64,000 nt of DNA from Planctomycetota bacterium (GCA_026692845.1 JAPLNM010000099.1:1-64000); one strand, 5' to 3'. Shown: positions 17,457-27,070, counted from the stretch's first letter. Program-made: numbers and translations. The notes: generated by a model from the sequence alone, not told the origin.

Positions 17457-20363
17457 ATGACCAAGTCCTATGCGTTATTCATTGCTGGTTTTTTTTCGCT
17501 AGCAATCTGCTCGGTCGGAAATTTTGGGGCGAAGGTTTTTGGCCAGACGGCCGAGGGCTCGGTCCGGGTGGATATCGCCAGAGACACATGGGTATCGAAT
17601 TACCCAGCCGAGCAGAGCGGTTCGAATGGTGGGGCGCCGAGGCTCAAGCTCAAGTCGATCATCGAGCTTTCGATCATCGATTTTCAGCCGGGAGTGCTCA
17701 AGGGCAAGCAGATCCAGGGAGCGAAATTGCTGCTGAAGGTCGAGGGGGACCGACCTATTGAGCGAGTGACACTCAGTACGCTCAGCGCCGATTGGATTGA
17801 GGGGAACGGGAGTGGGTATCAGAAAGTTCAGGGGGCATCTAGCTTTACCCACCGTGTGTATCCGACGGAGCGGTGGTACGACTCCGATTTGACTGCGGTG
17901 AGTATTGGCCAAGGCAATACGCTCTATGCCTCGGTCGATGCGAAGCCTTCGTCGATCAAGGGCTGGGTCGAGTTGGAGGTTCCTCCTGAGATTTTGCTCG
18001 CTAGGATCCATGGCTTGAGCTACGGAATTGTCTTGATGGATGACACGGGAAGCACATGGACACGCAAGGGGGAGGAATTCAAGCAGGAGATATTCCCCAA
18101 TCGATTCGTCGCGAGCAAGGACTCGAACCGCTCGAGCGCTCCTTACTTGCTAGTCCAAGTCGGTCCCGAGGCACCCAAGCAGAACAACAGCGCGATCGCT
18201 TCGGTGGACGAATTGACGTTCTTGCCTCCTGACGAACAAGATCCCCGTCCGAGGCTCACCTGGAAGATCGATCCTAGTCGAACCAAGGAGTTGATCGGAT
18301 TTCGTGCGATGCTCGACGGCGAGTTGCTCGCTCCGTTTTGGGTGCCGTCGATTCGAAGCCATGTACAGCATCGCTTCACGATGCCTTTGGATCGGATCCT
18401 CTCGCCGAATTCGAAACTGGTGAACAAGGATTCAACTCCAGCGAAAATTAGCGTTCAGACTATAAATAAGCACGGGCAATTTGGAGGAGAGCTGATTGTC
18501 CAAGTTCCAATTTTGCGTCAAGACGAATCGGAATTGGCGCTCAAGCCGATCGCAAACGTCAGCGACAAAAAGAGCGCGAACTTCACGAACGACACCTACT
18601 GGGTGGGAACAATTGAAGGTGCTAGGACGCAATGGAGTGTGATCGATCCGCTCGATACGTATGTTGCTAAGTCCAAGAGCTTGATCCCCTCGCAGCGCGA
18701 GAGCTATTTGAAGTCCAACCATCTTTTCGATGCGCAGACACGCACCGTGACGCTCGATATGGCGCGAGGTGCTTGGGCTGGTTTTCAGGTCATATCCAAG
18801 CAGCCCGGTGCGCCGAGAATGACATGGACTTGGCAAAACGCCGAAGCGCAAAAGAGTCTTCTCGAATCGTGCCAACTCGAGTTTTACGCGTATCGGGAGG
18901 TACCAAGCGGTGATCAATCGATTCCCGATCCGTTGCTTGCGCTTCTTTGCGAGGGAAGTTATCCTAAGTGGACCACGCGAGACTCGCCGCAGGCAAGAGG
19001 ATCGAATTGGTTGGTCGAGGCCTATGTTCCGCCCGAAGTTCCAGCGGGAGAATACAAGGCGAGTTTGAGAATCGAGCAGCAGGATCAATCGATCGAGTTG
19101 CCGGTGGTCTTGAAGGTTCATGACAAGGTGATTCCCAGGACCTTGAGTTTTCTGCCGGAGATGAACTGTTATGGGCTTCCGAGCAACGACATCGATTACT
19201 ACCGGTTGGCTCAAAGGCATCGAACGGTCGTCAATCGAGTTCCCTACGGCCAGGGGGGTAAGCTCGCCGATGGCTGCGCCCCGGATTGGAAAGACGGGGT
19301 GTTGGATTGGGGCGCGTTTGATCGGCGCTTCGGAAGGCTCTTTACAGGAGAGGCCTTCGAGGATCTGCCCCGGGGCAAGATTCCCATCGAGTGCTTTTAT
19401 CTTGCGATGCATGAAAATTGGCCGTTGCCGATCGATCCGAATTACAACGGGAGTTACTGGGCTGACCAAGCGTTTCCCGAATCGTACCGTCAGGCTTGGG
19501 TTTCATCGGTTTCCCAGAGCGTCGATCATTGCGCCGATAAGCGATGGATGGAGACTCGCTTTCATGTCTATTTGAACAACAAGAATAATTTCAAGGCCAA
19601 GGGTTGGTCGCGGGGTTCCTCGCCATGGTTGCTCGACGAACCGGCAAACTTCCAGGATTTCATTGCCTTGCGTTATTTCGGGTTTGCCTTCCGCGATGGC
19701 CTCGAAGCGTCCGGAGTTTCGAAAGCCGCCGGAATTTCGAAAGCCGCCGGGTCGGACACCAAGGTCGATTTCCCGAGGGTTGTGTTTCGCGCGGACATTT
19801 CGCGACCGCAATGGCAGCGAGACACGCTCGATGAGATGCTCAAGTTCAATGTGGTCGCCAGCGGTGCGTTCAAGGAGTTTAAGTCGCTGGTGCTTGATCG
19901 CAAGTTTCGCTTTGGCCACGAGGTGGTTGTCTATGGTGGGAATAATCCGATCGGCAAGAGCAATGCGACGGCGGTCGCTTGGAGTTGGGATGCCTGGAGT
20001 TCGGGTGCCGATGGGATTTTGCCTTGGCAAACCATTGGTACGGAAAATTCCTGGAAGCAAGCTGACGAGTTGTCGTTGTTTTACCCTTCGGTGGATCCGA
20101 AGTTGGCTGGCCCGATGCCGTCGATACGGTTGAAAGCCTATTGTTACGGGCAGCAGGATGTGGAGCTTTTGAATCAGTTAGCCAAAGCGTCTGGTCAGGA
20201 CCGCTATCGATTTGGCCAGAGGCTTCGCAAGTCGCTGCAATTGAAGTCTGAGGATCGGGCCGAGGGTGATTATGCGGAGCCTGCCACGTGGAGCGACTAT
20301 GGGGCGCTTACTCCGGAGATTCTTCATCGTTGGCGGGTCGAATTGCTCACGCTTGAACAATAA
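17457..20363 (+). CDS. Large secreted protein, DUF4091/glycosidase-like
   Basis: A 968-residue exported protein with a signal peptide (MTKSYALFIAGFFSLAIC, cleavage near VFGQTAEG). Residues about 35-200 look like a DNRLRE-type beta-sandwich (RVDIARDTWVSN, then ...AKLLLKVEG), a module of secreted carbohydrate-active proteins. The central part (about 500-850) has the look of a TIM-barrel glycoside-hydrolase-like domain. The end (AWSWDAWSSGADGILPWQ, PSIRLKAYCYGQQDVELL) resembles the DUF4091 region. Substrate unknown. The repeat GVSKAAGISKAAG near residue 760 is an in-frame 18-bp duplication. It follows uvrA by 29 bp with its own strong ribosome-binding site. Confidence 0.7.
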   Translation: MTKSYALFIAGFFSLAICSVGNFGAKVFGQTAEGSVRVDIARDTWVSNYPAEQSGSNGGAPRLKLKSIIELSIIDFQPGVLKGKQIQGAKLLLKVEGDRPIERVTLSTLSADWIEGNGSGYQKVQGASSFTHRVYPTERWYDSDLTAVSIGQGNTLYASVDAKPSSIKGWVELEVPPEILLARIHGLSYGIVLMDDTGSTWTRKGEEFKQEIFPNRFVASKDSNRSSAPYLLVQVGPEAPKQNNSAIASVDELTFLPPDEQDPRPRLTWKIDPSRTKELIGFRAMLDGELLAPFWVPSIRSHVQHRFTMPLDRILSPNSKLVNKDSTPAKISVQTINKHGQFGGELIVQVPILRQDESELALKPIANVSDKKSANFTNDTYWVGTIEGARTQWSVIDPLDTYVAKSKSLIPSQRESYLKSNHLFDAQTRTVTLDMARGAWAGFQVISKQPGAPRMTWTWQNAEAQKSLLESCQLEFYAYREVPSGDQSIPDPLLALLCEGSYPKWTTRDSPQARGSNWLVEAYVPPEVPAGEYKASLRIEQQDQSIELPVVLKVHDKVIPRTLSFLPEMNCYGLPSNDIDYYRLAQRHRTVVNRVPYGQGGKLADGCAPDWKDGVLDWGAFDRRFGRLFTGEAFEDLPRGKIPIECFYLAMHENWPLPIDPNYNGSYWADQAFPESYRQAWVSSVSQSVDHCADKRWMETRFHVYLNNKNNFKAKGWSRGSSPWLLDEPANFQDFIALRYFGFAFRDGLEASGVSKAAGISKAAGSDTKVDFPRVVFRADISRPQWQRDTLDEMLKFNVVASGAFKEFKSLVLDRKFRFGHEVVVYGGNNPIGKSNATAVAWSWDAWSSGADGILPWQTIGTENSWKQADELSLFYPSVDPKLAGPMPSIRLKAYCYGQQDVELLNQLAKASGQDRYRFGQRLRKSLQLKSEDRAEGDYAEPATWSDYGALTPEILHRWRVELLTLEQ

Positions 20364-20401
20364 GCTTGGACGAAAAGCTTGGACACAAACCGTTGAGTCT
20401 T

Positions 20402-21121
20402 TTACTTTTCGGCCAGTCCGTCTTCCATCATCATATGGAAGACCTGGGAGACACTTTTGTTGAAGGGTTCGGTCGAGGCTTTGTACTTCTCGCAGATGCC
20501 GAGGACTCTTCGGTGGAATTCGCGAACTTGATCATCGGTGACGTCCTCGCGGAGGCTCAATCGGCCGGAGCGTGGTTCTTTGAGTCCAGCGCTTTGGAAT
20601 GCGAATTCCATTTCGGTCATCGACAAACGCCCTTCTGAGGCGCATCGCAACCAGCGGTCGCAGGTCTTTTGGACATCTTCTTTTTCTTCGTCGTTGAAGC
20701 CTTGGGAGGCTCTTACGTAGCGAAGGATATCTTCGACGACGCCCCATTGCAGGATGGTCGAATCGGTCAGTCGGATTCCCAAGCGACTTAATTGCCGGGT
20801 GGTCAGTTCACCTCGTTCCATTTTGGACGAGAGATCATTGAGTTCGTCGATGATGGCGGTTTGGTCGGTTTTGCTCAAGGCGGAGTCATCGACCCAGGGG
20901 ATGAGTTGTTCGCGAAGTGCACGCGCTGCGCGGGGGCCTTGGTTGCCCGTGAGCATGAAGGACATGTAGGCAACAGCGATGCACAGGAACATCAGCGCGA
21001 CGACGGCCACGACCATGCAAGCCGGTCCGAGCGAGACATCTTTTTGGGGTCCGCCACTAAGATTGGCGTTAGGATCGCCGTTAAGCGTGTCGTCCGATGG
21101 AGGGTTGCTAGAGGAGCTCAA
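20402..21121 (-). CDS. Single-pass membrane protein of unknown function
   Basis: A 239-residue protein. The first 28 residues are polar and Ser/Asn/Asp rich. One membrane helix (about 30-57, PACMVVAVVALMFLCIAVAYMS) is followed by a helical, charged domain of about 175 residues with no known motif. Inferred topology places the C-terminal domain outside the cytoplasmic membrane. It lies 15 bp downstream of greA on the same strand, so it may be cotranscribed with it. It converges with the DUF4091-like gene, ending 38 bp away. Not recognised. Confidence 0.7.
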   Translation of the reverse strand: MSSSSNPPSDDTLNGDPNANLSGGPQKDVSLGPACMVVAVVALMFLCIAVAYMSFMLTGNQGPRAARALREQLIPWVDDSALSKTDQTAIIDELNDLSSKMERGELTTRQLSRLGIRLTDSTILQWGVVEDILRYVRASQGFNDEEKEDVQKTCDRWLRCASEGRLSMTEMEFAFQSAGLKEPRSGRLSLREDVTDDQVREFHRRVLGICEKYKASTEPFNKSVSQVFHMMMEDGLAEK

Positions 21122-21136
21122 CTGAGATTTTCCAGG

Positions 21137-21619
21137 TTAGGTTTCGTCGAAGTGAATTTCAAGGACTTCGTAACGCAGAGTCCCTGCGGGGGCTTTGACC
21201 TCGACAGTTTCGCCAACCTTTTTGCCCATCATCGCGGCGGCAAAGGGGCTTGTGGTCAATATCTTACCGGTTTCGTAGTTCTCGTCCCCTGCGCCGACTA
21301 GGGTGTACTCTTCTTCGTCGTTGAATTTCAGGTCCTTGAGTTTGACGGTCGCACCGAAGGCGACTCGGTCCTTGGGCATCGAGGCGACATCGACGATATG
21401 GGCGCTGGAGAGTTTGAATTTCAGCGAGTTGATTTTGGCCTGCATGAGCCCTTGGTTTTCTCGCTGGGCATGGTATTCCGCGTTTTCCTTGAGGTCCCCT
21501 TCGGCTCGGGCCTCGGCGATCTTTTCGGCGATACGGGGCATTTCATCGTTTTCCAGGCGTTCGATTTCAGCCTTGATTCGATTGTACCCTTCTCGGGTCA
21601 TAGGTACGTAATCGCTCAT
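21137..21619 (-). CDS. greA: Transcription elongation factor GreA
   Basis: A 160-residue GreA, which binds the RNA polymerase secondary channel and stimulates cleavage of backtracked transcripts. The N-terminal coiled coil ends in the conserved acidic tip ([18 protein letters not shown], about residues 36-53); the C-terminal FKBP-like domain shows the usual [20 protein letters not shown] pattern. The ATG at 21619 is chosen because AGGAG (21626-21630) lies 6 nt upstream and it gives the family length; the longer frame to 21679 would run through the terminator hairpin. The leader contains an intrinsic terminator. Confidence 0.95.
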   Translation of the reverse strand: MSDYVPMTREGYNRIKAEIERLENDEMPRIAEKIAEARAEGDLKENAEYHAQRENQGLMQAKINSLKFKLSSAHIVDVASMPKDRVAFGATVKLKDLKFNDEEEYTLVGAGDENYETGKILTTSPFAAAMMGKKVGETVEVKAPAGTLRYEVLEIHFDET

Positions 21620-21640
21620 TGCAAACTCCTGTTTCGACAG

Positions 21641-21690
21641 AAAAAAAGATGCGACCTTCTTCGGCTCAATTCGAGCCAAAAGGTCGCATC
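21641..21690 (-). terminator. Intrinsic terminator in the greA leader
   Basis: On the minus strand, GATGCGACC (21690-21682) pairs with GGTCGCATC (21656-21648), and inside it GGCTC/GAGCC closes a 5-nt AATTC-type loop, with a small asymmetric bulge between the stems. Seven T residues (complement of 21641-21647) follow directly. This is a classical Rho-independent terminator. It lies 21 nt before the greA start, so it ends the upstream squalene-repeat transcription unit and may also attenuate greA. Confidence 0.88.
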
Positions 21691-21769
21691 ATGTCCGACT
21701 GCTTATTTCAACCTCGGTATATCTTTCATCGCTTGTACGAAATGTCAAGTAGCGAAACGGACAGAGAAA

Positions 21770-24301
21770 CTAACGGGAGGTCGCTTCGTAAATCGGAAGA
21801 TGCCTGTAGGTGACTTCCAAGGATAGCAAATTCATGCTCGTCACGTAGAGTCGGCCGGCATATTCCCCCCAGGCGTCGGGGATCGGCCCGTTGGGCTCCC
21901 ACGACCCGGCGTAGGGGCCTTGGGTGACTTGGGACTCGATAAGCAACGGATAGAGGGCTTGGTACCAATTTTTCCAGCGATCTTCCCCCATATGGAACAG
22001 AACCTGGGTGGCGTAGTACCAGTAATACGTATCGCGTTTAGGGGCCTGCTCGGTCCCCATCGCCGGGGGGCGTTGGAGCAGCCAGTCGGCCCCTTGGGCC
22101 ATGGCGATGTTGTCGCGTTTCCAGCCCATGTAGAGCCGCATGAGCAACCCAACGCTGGTCATGACAGGTGTGGGTAGCGCTCCGTGTTTGGTCTCCGGGG
22201 TATTGGCTAGCCAGTTGTAACGGTATAGATACTGCTCTCGCAGGGAGACTTGGGAATGCTCAAGCCATTTTTCGATGCCCTCGAAGGTCTGTTTGGGTAC
22301 ATACAGGCCCGATAGTTCGGCGCTTTTGAGGGCCATCATTCCCCATCCGGTGACGCTCGTATCGCTTCCGACGCGCGGGATGTATCGCCATCCACCTTCC
22401 TGGCGGTCCTGGCTATAAACCAGAAAATCGACGGCCCGTTGGGCAGCGCTTCGAAGGTTCTCGTCTTGGGTCATCCCGTAGGCTTCGCATAGGGCCAAGG
22501 TTGCGATGGCATGGCTGTAGAGCCATCCGTTGCGATCGGAGGCTTCCTCCATCGGACGGTACAGGTCCCCGTTGGACTGCTGGCCAGCGATGAGGAAGGC
22601 GAGTGCCTTGCGACACTCTTGCTGGTACTTGTATTGCACATGGCTATAACCGGCCCCTTGAAACGATAGGAGCGATAGGGCCGTGGCAGCCGTGTCGCTG
22701 CGAATGACGGTCCTTTGGCCGAAGTCCTCGAGTTTCCATGAACCGTCGGCCCGCTGATATTTGGCGAGAAACGCTAAGCCTTTCTCGATGGCCTCTTCGG
22801 TCTTGGGGCCAAGTGGACCCATGGCTTGGGTCTCTAGGTTGCTCGATTCATCCATTCGCCGCATCCGCTGCTCGAAGGCAGCCGCCGGGATTGGTACGAG
22901 TCCCTTGGATGTCCCCTTCATCGCTTGGTTCGCTGGGCGAAACTGGTCCAAGCCCGGTAGAGCACCACCCGGGTCGCTGAGGCTAGGGAGTCGAGCCGTC
23001 GTTGAATCTGCGTTGGCCGTCGGGCTAGGAGCTGCAGATGCGATCCGACCGACGATTGAGTCTTTCCAAGGTTTCACGTCGAGTGAGCCGTTGGCATCGG
23101 CGGTCATCGACTCGCGCAATTGAACGCCTGAGGATGGGCTATCGCGACGCGCTACCTGGGCGCGGTCGCCGATCAAATCGCCGATGCTAGGCAAGGGGCT
23201 CGGTTCGGCGGTGGCCGCAGTCTCGCTGGTCTGCGAGTCGATCGGGATCGGGCTCTTTGCGCCAGGCAGATTATTTAGCCGGTCCGGGCGAACTTGTTCT
23301 GCCCGCACCTTGGATAATGCCAAAGATAACGCTTGCTCGCTCGCAGGTGCTCGGGGCGAGTTCAAAGCCGTATCAAGCTCGCGTTCCAGACGGTTTTGCT
23401 CGGCCAGCTCGCGCGTTTTGGCGATAAGCTGATTGCTCGACGGAGCGGTCAACGGAGCTATCTGCAGACGGGTCGCATCCCCCTGCGGTAGAGCTTCCAG
23501 CGGGAGAGCTACAGGTGCCATGGTCGCACGCTCAAAGCTCGGTCTTTGCACAGCCGTCGGACGCTCGAGCGACATCGCTTTGGATTCTTGCATTTGCGGC
23601 AATTCGGCTTGGGCCAAAGCCGTTGGGATTACGTTTTCGATCTGGATCGCTTGGCGGGGCGATTCGGAGCTTGTGGACAAGGGTCGCTCCATCACCTCGG
23701 CTTGCTCTAAGGTCAACTGCGGTTCGGCGAGTTCTTGCTGGGCCAGTTGTTGATCGAGTATCTGTTTTTTCGAATCGAGGCTCGGCGGTGGTTCGGAGTC
23801 GATCAGTTCGAGGGCTTGTTGGGGTGGGGTTTCAGGCCGCAGTTCGACTTGGCTCGCCGGATCGATGGCGCTCGGCACGGGTCTGAGATAATCGGGCTTT
23901 AGGTAATCGGACGCAGATCGCTCGGGGGACGTTGGTGCGGTCAGGAACGAGGACCCCTGCGACATGTTCTTGAGTTGGACTTGGACCTCTTGGGTGCCAT
24001 CCTTCCAAATCCCGGAAAAAAGGACGGTGTTGATCGCCGCGACGGTCAGTCCTAAATGCATCAGGACGCTCAGGAGGAATCCGGCCTGAATCGATCGCTC
24101 AGCGCTTTGAGGGATCAAGACGTGGGCGAGCATGGTCGATCCGACGATCACCGTTGGGATTGCCAAGCAGTAGGTCCAAGCGTTGTACAGGACACGAGGG
24201 TCATCGAAACGAAAGACGCGCAGGACCATCATCATCACGAGGAATCCAAGCAATCCGATCGCAAGATCTACGAGCCAGACGCTCGACGACGGTCGCTTCA
24301 T
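21770..24301 (-). CDS. Membrane-anchored prenyltransferase/squalene-cyclase-repeat protein
   Basis: About 843 residues. The ATG at 24301 is chosen because it overlaps the stop of the ExbD-like gene by 4 bp (ATGA). N-terminal membrane helices cover about residues 8-115 (LAIGLLGFLVMMMVLRVF and two more). They are followed by about 400 residues of Gln/Pro/Ser-rich, low-complexity linker. The C-terminal 330 residues are an alpha/alpha toroid with QW-type repeats (GLAFLAKYQRADGSWKL, AVDFLVYSQDRQEGGWRY). No squalene cyclase DXDD motif is visible, so catalysis is doubtful. The architecture suggests an envelope protein working with ExbD. Not recognised beyond the fold. Confidence 0.8.
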   Translation of the reverse strand: MKRPSSSVWLVDLAIGLLGFLVMMMVLRVFRFDDPRVLYNAWTYCLAIPTVIVGSTMLAHVLIPQSAERSIQAGFLLSVLMHLGLTVAAINTVLFSGIWKDGTQEVQVQLKNMSQGSSFLTAPTSPERSASDYLKPDYLRPVPSAIDPASQVELRPETPPQQALELIDSEPPPSLDSKKQILDQQLAQQELAEPQLTLEQAEVMERPLSTSSESPRQAIQIENVIPTALAQAELPQMQESKAMSLERPTAVQRPSFERATMAPVALPLEALPQGDATRLQIAPLTAPSSNQLIAKTRELAEQNRLERELDTALNSPRAPASEQALSLALSKVRAEQVRPDRLNNLPGAKSPIPIDSQTSETAATAEPSPLPSIGDLIGDRAQVARRDSPSSGVQLRESMTADANGSLDVKPWKDSIVGRIASAAPSPTANADSTTARLPSLSDPGGALPGLDQFRPANQAMKGTSKGLVPIPAAAFEQRMRRMDESSNLETQAMGPLGPKTEEAIEKGLAFLAKYQRADGSWKLEDFGQRTVIRSDTAATALSLLSFQGAGYSHVQYKYQQECRKALAFLIAGQQSNGDLYRPMEEASDRNGWLYSHAIATLALCEAYGMTQDENLRSAAQRAVDFLVYSQDRQEGGWRYIPRVGSDTSVTGWGMMALKSAELSGLYVPKQTFEGIEKWLEHSQVSLREQYLYRYNWLANTPETKHGALPTPVMTSVGLLMRLYMGWKRDNIAMAQGADWLLQRPPAMGTEQAPKRDTYYWYYATQVLFHMGEDRWKNWYQALYPLLIESQVTQGPYAGSWEPNGPIPDAWGEYAGRLYVTSMNLLSLEVTYRHLPIYEATSR

Positions 24302-24750
24302 GGCGAGCTCCCGGGATCGCGAACCGTGGACTCTTGCGAATCCTCCTGGGTGGTGATGCGATACGAGGGGACCTTCAAACGATTGCAAAGATCGATAAGC
24401 GAAACGACCGATTGGAACTCGACCCGTTTATCGCCACGGAGAATCACCGTTTGCTGGATCGGGTTATCGACGATCGCTTGGCCTAAGATCGATTCGAGTT
24501 GGTCGATGTCTAGGCGTTGGCCGCGGAGCATGTAGGTGCCATCTTGGCCGATGCTCACGACGAGTTCCTCAGGAGCGACGGTCATCGGCACGGCGTTTTT
24601 GGCCGAGGGGAGCTGGATGGGCAATTGCTGGTCGTCTTGGGAGAACTGGGTGGCAACGAGGAAGAAAATCAGCAGCAGGAAGACCACATCGATCAGGGGC
24701 GTGAGGTTCAGGGCCTCGAGCGCTTTGCCTTTTTGGATTCGCACGGACAT
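24298..24750 (-). CDS. ExbD/TolR-family biopolymer transport protein
   Basis: A 150-residue ExbD/TolR-like protein. It has the single N-terminal membrane helix with the essential aspartate (LNLTPLIDVVFLLLIFFLV; D about residue 21), then a periplasmic domain. The family couples proton flow to envelope energy transfer together with ExbB/TolQ. No ExbB/TolQ gene is present beside it, which is unusual; the partner must be elsewhere. It is translationally coupled to the squalene-repeat membrane protein, implying a joint envelope function. Confidence 0.9.
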   Translation of the reverse strand: MSVRIQKGKALEALNLTPLIDVVFLLLIFFLVATQFSQDDQQLPIQLPSAKNAVPMTVAPEELVVSIGQDGTYMLRGQRLDIDQLESILGQAIVDNPIQQTVILRGDKRVEFQSVVSLIDLCNRLKVPSYRITTQEDSQESTVRDPGSSP

Positions 24751-24996
24751 GGTCGGCCTGGGAATGGGTCTCGGGAAAAGTCGACGGTCTCGGGAAAAGT
24801 CGTCTGGGTCGGGCTAATTCTACCGTTTGGCATCGAGCCGATCCACTTTCAGGTCGCCCAGAGGGGTGGGAATTTGCCGGACACTCCGAATAGATTGATT
24901 CAACTTTAGGAATCGGATAAGCCGAAAACTCCTATTAGTCGCTCGGTCGGAGTCGTACCGATGACGTCAAATAAGCCGTGTTCTCGGGGGGGAATT

Positions 24997-25329
24997 ATGA
25001 TTCGTAAGGCGCTGTTGTTTGTCGCCCTGGCCTTGGTTGCCACTATCTCGACTGCCAGTGTTTCTCATGCACAGGAGTCGCAACAAGCGTACGGTAGGAG
25101 TTGGGGTGGAGCGGCGAGCAATCGCGATTACGCTCGATTCAACCACTATCCCTACGTCTACTACCCCCAGAATTTCTATGGGGCCGACTACTACAAGAGC
25201 AGCGACAGCCTGTACCATCGCTATGCTCCTGAGGCTCAGATTCCCGTTTACAACCGTCATTGGTACAATGAGTACCCGACCAACCGCCGGTACCACTGGG
25301 GTCATCATTACATCCTCGACGTGTTCTAG
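24997..25329 (+). CDS. Small secreted Tyr/His-rich protein
   Basis: About 110 residues. The ATG at 24997 is preferred over 24961 because a G-rich ribosome-binding site (GGGGGG) precedes it and it gives a clean signal peptide (MIRKALLFVALALV... VSHAQES). The mature part is strikingly rich in Tyr, His, Asn and Arg (HYPYVYYPQNFYGADYY; RYHWGHHYILDVF). From memory, short homologues with this closing RYHWGHHYILDVF-like pattern recur in Planctomycetes. Function unknown; an envelope or cell-wall role is a guess from export and composition. Divergent from exbD. Confidence 0.75.
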   Translation: MIRKALLFVALALVATISTASVSHAQESQQAYGRSWGGAASNRDYARFNHYPYVYYPQNFYGADYYKSSDSLYHRYAPEAQIPVYNRHWYNEYPTNRRYHWGHHYILDVF

Positions 25330-25459
25330 TTCGCTAGATGCGAATTGAGCGATCGGAAAACGCATTCCATTTCCCGCACACCGTGGGTTGCCGTCGGCAG
25401 CCTGCGGTGTTTTTATTTTCCATTCGCTCGTTGTTCCGTTCATCGTTCCGAGTTTCAAT

Positions 25460-26911
25460 ATGTCGGATACTCCGTCGCAACGCAACGTAACGAAGCGCCA
25501 GATCGCGCGATTGATTGGCTCGTCGGTCTATCCGATGTGGGTTCTATCCGAGGACTCCCAGTTGGTCTTTACCAACGAAGCCTTCGATGAACTCTTTGCG
25601 GACCGGATCCAAGATAGCTTGGGGCTGGTCTGCACGGTCGATGCGCAAGGAACACTTCCGGATCAAACGCTTTTTGCCCGTTGGCTAGCTTTGCCGGCCA
25701 ACGGTTCGCTCGACTCGGTCCGCTGTGTGAATGACTCGATCCCCGACGGGCTAGGATCGGGCCCGAGCCACTGGATCCGCAAGCCGGATGCAACGTCGAA
25801 CCGATCGTTGTTGCGGTGGATCTTGCCCTTGGACGATTCGGCCAGTCCATGCCATCTGTGCGTACTGAAGCTTGATTCTGGGGATACCCAGGCGATGCTC
25901 GATGCGGGCTTTCATCAGCGCATCGAGGTTCCGGCATTGTCCTTGTTGCTCAGCGATGCGAAGCTCGATGGGATCTGGTACTTGCAAGGTGCATCGGTAG
26001 GTACTCAGACGCTGCGCAAGCAGTTGCAATTGGCGATCGCCAGTGAGCATCCGCTTCGATTCGTCGCTCACTGCGGCAATTATCTGTTGGCTTTGGCTAT
26101 CGTTTTGTTCAAGGAGCGCCGGGCTCAACGGGCCGAGCGACCGGCTCGGGTCGCCCCCTTCATCATCGATGGCTCGCTGATGGACAAGGATCTTTTGCAG
26201 AGCACCCTGGATTGGATCGATGACACTCGGCAGAGCCCTAGCCTTCCCGAGGTCATATTGCATCGCATGGAACAACTCCCCTTGGAGCTGCGTGAACCGT
26301 TGGCTAGACGATGCCAAGAGCAAAATTGGAATTACCTCGTGACTGTCGGGCATGCCAGCGAGCCAAGGCTGGTCCAGGGTGGCGATCTATGGGAATCGAT
26401 GATCGCCAGGGCATCGGTACAGATTATCCCGATACCCGCACTCGCGTCGCGTACCGGCGAGATCGAAAGCTTGCTTGTCGCTTGGATGCGCAAAGCCCCG
26501 CAGGCTCGCTGGAGCCCAGCGTTTCTCGATGCCCTGCTGGCTTATTCTTGGCCCGATGACATCGATGAAATGGACCGAGCCCTCGAGCATGCCATTGGCT
26601 TAGGCAACGAGCAGATTCTCGATGAGTCCCATTTGCCGATCTCCTTGCGAACCTATCCATCGCATATCGAACGTGCCGAAGCCAACGAGCCGATCGTTTT
26701 GGATGAAGTCCTCGAGCGGGTCGAGCGAATGCTCATCGAGCAAGCCTTAGCCAGCCATCCTCGAAACAACACGGCAGCGGCCAAGTCGCTTGGGATCTCC
26801 CGCGCAAGACTCCTGCGACGCATGCAGCAGTGGGGACTCGGTTCGGCACCTGCTGCAAGCTCGCCTCAGGATGAGGTGATCTTCGAGGAGCTAGATGCTG
26901 GGGATGACTAG
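25460..26911 (+). CDS. Degenerate NtrC/sigma-54-type regulator with Fis-like HTH
   Basis: About 483 residues from the ATG at 25460, which puts the start just before a PAS-like sensor region (SSVYPMWVLSEDSQLVFTNEAF). The middle follows the order of a sigma-54 AAA+ domain but has lost its key motifs: the Walker A site reads AHCGNYLLAL and no GAFTGA loop is visible. The Walker B/sensor region (VILHRMEQLPLELREPLAR, NYLVTVGH) is recognisable. The last 60 residues are a Fis-type helix-turn-helix (NNTAAAKSLGISRARLLRRMQQWGL). It probably binds DNA but cannot hydrolyse ATP or open sigma-54 promoters in the usual way. Cytoplasmic. Confidence 0.75.
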   Translation: MSDTPSQRNVTKRQIARLIGSSVYPMWVLSEDSQLVFTNEAFDELFADRIQDSLGLVCTVDAQGTLPDQTLFARWLALPANGSLDSVRCVNDSIPDGLGSGPSHWIRKPDATSNRSLLRWILPLDDSASPCHLCVLKLDSGDTQAMLDAGFHQRIEVPALSLLLSDAKLDGIWYLQGASVGTQTLRKQLQLAIASEHPLRFVAHCGNYLLALAIVLFKERRAQRAERPARVAPFIIDGSLMDKDLLQSTLDWIDDTRQSPSLPEVILHRMEQLPLELREPLARRCQEQNWNYLVTVGHASEPRLVQGGDLWESMIARASVQIIPIPALASRTGEIESLLVAWMRKAPQARWSPAFLDALLAYSWPDDIDEMDRALEHAIGLGNEQILDESHLPISLRTYPSHIERAEANEPIVLDEVLERVERMLIEQALASHPRNNTAAAKSLGISRARLLRRMQQWGLGSAPAASSPQDEVIFEELDAGDD

Positions 26912-26934
26912 TGGCGTCCTTGCCTCGTCGGTAT

Positions 26935-26988
26935 CCCGCCGAGTAAAACATCCCTCCGAGTAAAACGTCCCGCCGAGTAAAACGTACG
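26935..26988. repeat. Short tandem repeat, three units
   Basis: Three imperfect 17-18 bp units with the core CCGAGTAAAACRTCC lie just downstream of the NtrC-like gene and upstream of the epimerase gene. No hairpin potential seen. Confidence 0.7.
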
Positions 26989-27070
26989 TTCCCAATCCGT
27001 TTGCAACTCGCATGAATGCACCTCGTTCTAGCCAAGTTCCTTAAACACCAACGCACCGAGCGATCCTATC

